From the NCBI GenBank assembly GCA_004151065.3, contig NWUY0300018138.1:64547-75634 (forward strand): a DNA stretch of 11,088 nucleotides, given 5' to 3'. The stretch is from Larix sibirica. Its lineage: Eukaryota; Streptophyta; Pinopsida; Pinales; Pinaceae. Below, piece by piece: positions 8,385-11,088 of this stretch. The translations under genes and the position numbers were made by a program. The notes under the pieces are model-generated. The model searched no databases. It was not told where the DNA came from and was given only the letters and a program-made list of their open reading frames with translations. Position 1 is the first letter of the stretch, and each line of letters starts with the position of its first letter.

Positions 8385-8946
8385 ACATGTGTGTGTGTGT
8401 ACTCTTCAATTTCAATTAATGTGTTAATATTTAATATTCCTCGTCAAATTTAATTCTTTTACAAAATATTGGATGGGTGGGAATGCGAAGTTTGAATATT
8501 GAAGAGCAAAGGAAGCACGGACATGAAGCAAAGGCAAAATTTTCAACATGTTGGGTCACTGAATTTGTCTCTCAGCCTCATCCTTTGAGGGATTGCCTAT
8601 TCTCCCATGTTTTTCACATTTTCTATGAATATAATCAATTGTTATCTACTACCAATGTTGCACTGTATTTTTGGGCTTTGCCTCGCCATTCACATAATTA
8701 AATGTTGCATTTGACTTACACTATTTCACATGCATCCAATTAAAAGAAAAATAAAATCCACTATTAAATTGACACTAAAATTTTGGATAAATGTAAATTG
8801 AAGGGCAATAAAAATCTATAAACCACATGAGTTTTGTGTTTGACGGGCATTCATGAAGTTTGTGTTTGATGGGTAGTCATGAATTTTGAGCTTGACAAGA
8901 AAGGGTGAATGTGTGCCACTAAAACACAACACAATTGCGGTGACAT
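8385..8946 (+). repeat. Direct repeat copy B (unoccupied paralogue of A)
   Basis: A 562-bp intact copy starting with ACATGTGTG and ending in GGTGACAT. At 8508-8524 it shows the site where X inserted in copy A, with no insertion and one copy of the target sequence. It thus serves as an internal empty-site control for the nested insertions. Confidence 0.88.
8832..8909 (+). repeat. 26-bp tandem repeat, three units, in copy B
   Basis: Units at 8832-8857, 8858-8883 and 8884-8909 correspond one to one with those at 8015-8092 in copy A. Confidence 0.85.
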
Positions 8947-9111
8947 TTGTATGTGTGTATGTAGATAATCCCCCAATGAATATTCTTTTGGAGAATTAAT
9001 ACATGAATGCATTATATTGAAATGACTTTCATTTTATACATGTCCATGGGCCATCATTATTGAAAGACAAATATCTCTAGCATTGGAATCTTTGTCTATC
9101 GTTCTTGATTC
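8947..9111. other. AT-rich spacer, no gene seen
   Basis: This begins with a short TG/GTAT microsatellite (8947-8964) like those at the left edges of copies A and B. The rest does not match those copies. No coding or structural RNA signal was found. Confidence 0.5.
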
Positions 9112-9212
9112 CATGGGGAGAGCCCATGATTGTTCCTACCCACCAGCCTAGATCCAAATCCTAGGCTCTATCAAGTGCCGAGAGGGATCAAATCTCTCGA
9201 GGTGCAAACCTC
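9112..9212. repeat. Run of four short hairpins
   Basis: Four perfect inverted repeats follow one another: CATGGG/CCCATG (9112-9128, 5-nt loop), AGCCTAG/CTAGGCT (9145-9167, 9-nt loop), CGAGAG/CTCTCG (9179-9199, 9-nt loop) and GAGGT/ACCTC (9199-9212, GCAA loop). The third contains GATCAAATC (9187-9195), which fits the pol III B-box consensus GWTCRANNC. No good A box is found at the expected distance, so a tRNA-derived SINE is only a suggestion. Confidence 0.5.
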
Positions 9213-9271
9213 TCCTTGAATAGCTCCTTGAGTGCAATACTTGAGCCACCTAATCCTAAGCTCTAAAGTNA

Positions 9272-9419
9272 GTCGCAAGTCGCAGATCGATGTTGCATGT
9301 CGATGTCGGGAAACTGTGAGGTCGCTGAACTTGTCGAAGTCGCAGAGTTGTCGAAGCCATATTGAATTTGGAACTTGTCGAAGTTTTGTTGACGTCAATG
9401 ACTTGTCGCATATGTGTCG
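9272..9419. repeat. GTCG-rich degenerate repeat patch
   Basis: Eleven GTCG tetramers occur within 148 bases, often as TTGTCGAAG or AGTCGCAG. This stands out in an AT-rich, CpG-poor setting. Spacing is irregular, so it is not a clean tandem array. The ambiguous base at 9270 lies at its left edge. Confidence 0.6.
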
Positions 9420-9457
9420 AAGTCAGCATCCAACAATAATTCCAACTGTGATGTGGA

Positions 9458-10100
9458 TCAAGTAATATAACCCTTTTAGGATTTCTTATGCCATTTCCAG
9501 TATTTAGGATCCAAATATAAGACAACCACTCAAAGTTTAATCATATCTTTTATGATGTAATGCAAGGAAAACTAATGTTCCATTTGATTGACCCGTATTA
9601 ATGAGTTTGACCCCATTGAATTTGGTGAGATCAACTTTAGGAAGTCTATACCACATTTGAGTCATTGGATCATGGAAAGGAGAAGTGGAGTGAGGCCCAT
9701 TGGAATTGGAAGATTCATTCCCTTCCTTGTGGGAAGGTTGGTCTAGCTCTAGCTATCCCAAATATGATGAAGGAAAGAGTGTCATGAAGTGGGACATGCA
9801 ATCAGAAAGTGAATCCAATTTGGTAAGCTAGGAACGAATGTCATTAAAATTTTACAAAGTAGATAAGTGGTCGTAGTTCAAATGGTGTTGCAGTTCATCA
9901 TATATTGTTTTCAGGTGGGAAACCTTATGGGAGAGATCATCTCCTTGAGTGTTTTCCATAGGGGGAATGTTTCCACAAAAAGGATTACAAAAGAGTGATA
10001 CCAATGCGATCAACTCAATGAAAGGAATCTGTTGAGATGGGTTTGACGATGTGGGTCCATAGAAAGGTCCATTGGAGATTGGTATCAATGTGATCAACAC
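9458..10100 (-). pseudogene. Relic of a Ty3/gypsy gag
   Basis: On the minus strand a frame starting by ATG 9959-9957, and open upstream to 10100, reads with three stops into 'MWYRLPKVDLTKFNG' (9656-9612). A frame change follows, then 'LIRVNQMEH', a stop, 'FSLHYIIKD', a second stop, and 'LYLDPKYWKWHKKS' down to about 9470. The order of motifs (LPKV-LxKF-G, then QMEH-FSLH, then L-LDP--W-W) matches the capsid part of plant Ty3/gypsy gag proteins. Gag forms the particle that packages element RNA. The sequence after about 9458 no longer fits gag, and no protease or reverse transcriptase follows, so the element is truncated here. Confidence 0.6.
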
Positions 10101-10625
10101 AACAAAAGTATTTTGTTGGGATATGTATGAAATAAGGGTGTAGGTATGTAGGAATCATACCTATTTTTTTCTACTCTTGGTGGAGTGGTACCCCTACCGA
10201 ATATTACTGCATGGACAACATTCCCAAATTCTAAATAGTGCAAATTATGTAGGAATTTCACAGACTAGTCATAGAGGAAAAGGATTCCAAGGTCCTAAGG
10301 AAAAAGGAATGTCAAATGTTATAATTCTCTACTATATTTAGAGGGTCCAATAGTAGTAATTGACATAATATCTTAGGGAACTAAATAAGGAGGCTTGATT
10401 GTGTCCTTAGTCGTACTACCCAACTACCCAGGTATTAGCGATGAATCTTCCCAAATGTTATGCTTGGTGCCACTATAGTAGTAAGATTATTAATTAGATT
10501 ATCTAAAGTTGGTTTCAGGTCGCCTAGAGGACTCCTGACATACCAGTAAGGGTACGCGAAAGTGAAATGATATACAAGTGTTACTTGATGCAATACTACT
10601 AGAAGGGGTACCAACATGGGTTACA
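10101..10625 (-). other. Possible gypsy leader/upstream region, no clear gene
   Basis: This lies between the gag relic and the primer-binding-like site, on the minus strand. A 60-codon open frame at 10617-10435 ('LKPTLDNLINNLTTIVAP') is visible, but I recognise no domain. Stops are frequent in all frames between 10434 and 10101. It fits an untranslated or strongly decayed 5' part of the same element. Confidence 0.3.
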
Positions 10626-10713
10626 AAGGTGCCCAACAAGGTGAAAGCTTTTGCTTTTTCTGCATGTAGTCTTCATCGACCAAATATTTATCTGTTGAAT
10701 GACAGATCACCGT
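10626..10713 (+). pseudogene. Scrap of a second LINE ORF2 (zf-RVT region)
   Basis: The plus-strand frame reads 'KVPNKVKAFAFSACSLHR' and continues 'PNIYLLNDRSP'. This resembles the 'P-KVKxFxW...R--T-D-L--R' core of the zf-RVT domain at the end of plant LINE ORF2. It differs from the same domain of the large LINE at 6304-6510, so it comes from another lineage. Only about 30 residues are recognisable, and no other ORF2 parts lie nearby. Confidence 0.4.
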
Positions 10714-10733
10714 GTTATTTATAAACATCAAAA

Positions 10734-10744
10734 CATTGATACCA
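10734..10744 (-). other. Primer-binding-like site (initiator-Met tRNA type)
   Basis: On the minus strand TGGTATCAATG starts at 10744. The usual plant retrotransposon site begins TGGTATCAGAGC, so the first eight bases match. Its position upstream of the gag relic on the same strand is as expected. Against it, no CA-ending LTR edge is seen directly before it. Confidence 0.35.
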
Positions 10745-10969
10745 TAACAATAAATTCAAAGAAAAAATAGCAAAATAAAACAATAGTTTAGAATGAAAAA
10801 GATAGAATTACCACATCAATAGAAAATTGTAGATAACCAAATATCACAATAGCGATACCTTTATCAATGAAAGCAATGTTCACTTGTCTCTTTGAGGGGT
10901 CAACCTCCAAATGAACAAAGGTCTAATTACAATATACTTCACAAGACTTCTTATTAAATTGCTTTTACT

Positions 10970-10980
10970 CCTTTATATAG
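10970..10980 (-). promoter_or_regulatory. TATA-like box
   Basis: On the minus strand this reads CTATATAAAGG, a good plant TATA element. Transcription would start near 10940 and run leftward through the primer-binding-like site and the gag relic, which fits an LTR promoter. Confidence 0.4.
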
Positions 10981-10996
10981 TTTCTAGTGAAGGAAC

Positions 10997-11088
10997 TCTC
11001 TGGCAAGCGAAACCATCTAGTAAACCACCTCAGTGAATGAACTTTCTAATAGGAAGAACCTTCTAGTAAGTCTTCTTAGTGAAGGAAC
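10997..11088. repeat. 46-bp degenerate tandem repeat, at least two units
   Basis: The motif AGTGAAGGAAC or AGTGAATGAAC ends at 10996, 11042 and 11088, exactly 46 bases apart. Units 10997-11042 and 11043-11088 agree at about 30 of 46 positions and share the core TCTAGTAA. Two perfect GAAnnTTC pairs occur (11039-11046, 11056-11063), a form shared with heat-shock elements. Their spacing is not that of a full heat-shock element. The array continues past the window edge. Confidence 0.6.

Larger units (their letters stand above)
10745..11088 (-). mobile_element. Possible gypsy 5' LTR, partial, runs off the window
   Basis: This would be the LTR preceding the primer-binding-like site on the minus strand. 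It contains a TATA-like box and, further upstream, 46-bp tandem repeats resembling a U3 enhancer array. Its left boundary lies beyond 11088, and the other LTR is not in the window, so the call rests on order and orientation only. Confidence 0.3.

Noticed and set aside
8477-8701. 74-codon plus-strand open frame in repeat B
   Set aside because: Copy A does not keep the frame, and no domain or start context supports it.
9179-9212. A tRNA gene
   Set aside because: There is a B-box-like string and a T-arm-like stem, but no acceptor stem, no anticodon arm and no proper A box.
11035-11064. A true heat-shock element
   Set aside because: Only paired GAAnnTTC dimers occur; three or more contiguous alternating units are not present, so a heat-shock promoter is not claimed.
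1-11088. CRISPR array, rRNA, integron or bacterial operon
   Set aside because: No regularly spaced repeats with unique spacers, no rRNA-like sequence, and the decayed plant-type retroelements argue against a prokaryotic source.

Overview
This window looks like repeat-rich nuclear DNA from a land plant, probably a seed plant. The evidence is the type of mobile elements. There is an L1-type LINE whose ORF1 has a plant-style DUF4283-like region plus a CCHC knuckle. Its ORF2 runs endonuclease - reverse transcriptase - zf-RVT - RNase H. There is also a relic of a plant-type Ty3/gypsy gag. I see no intact host gene, tRNA, rRNA or CRISPR array, and the species cannot be named from this sequence.

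The left two thirds form a nested set of insertions. The oldest layer is a pair of direct repeats of about 570 bp, A and B. Copy A is split into 27-174 and 7710-8130; copy B is intact at 8385-8946. Copy A is split by a minus-strand insertion, here called element X (175-1447 plus 7606-7692, about 1.36 kb). X is flanked by a perfect 17-bp target-site duplication (158-174 / 7693-7709). It has a short poly-A end and an AATAAA signal on its strand, so it looks like an L1-mobilised retrocopy of an unrecognised transcript. A full-length plus-strand LINE (1448-7590, 6143 bp) then landed inside X with its own 15-16 bp duplication (1432-1447 / 7590-7605). Removing the LINE and one duplication copy restores a continuous X reading frame, and copy B of the host repeat shows the unoccupied site.

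The LINE is dead. ORF1 (1573-3135) has two in-frame stops. ORF2 (3135-7239), which overlaps ORF1 by TAATG, carries about twelve stops and four frameshifts. Most stops fit C-to-T or G-to-A changes at arginine, glutamine or tryptophan codons. All domains can still be recognised.

The right third (8947-11088) has no intact gene. It holds a run of four small hairpins (9112-9212), a CpG-containing GTCG-rich patch (9272-9419) next to the only ambiguous base (9270), and a decayed minus-strand gypsy gag (about 9458-10100). Further right lie a short plus-strand scrap of another LINE (10626-10713) and a possible minus-strand LTR end. That end shows a primer-binding-like site (10734-10744), a TATA-like box (10970-10980) and 46-bp tandem repeats running off the window edge.
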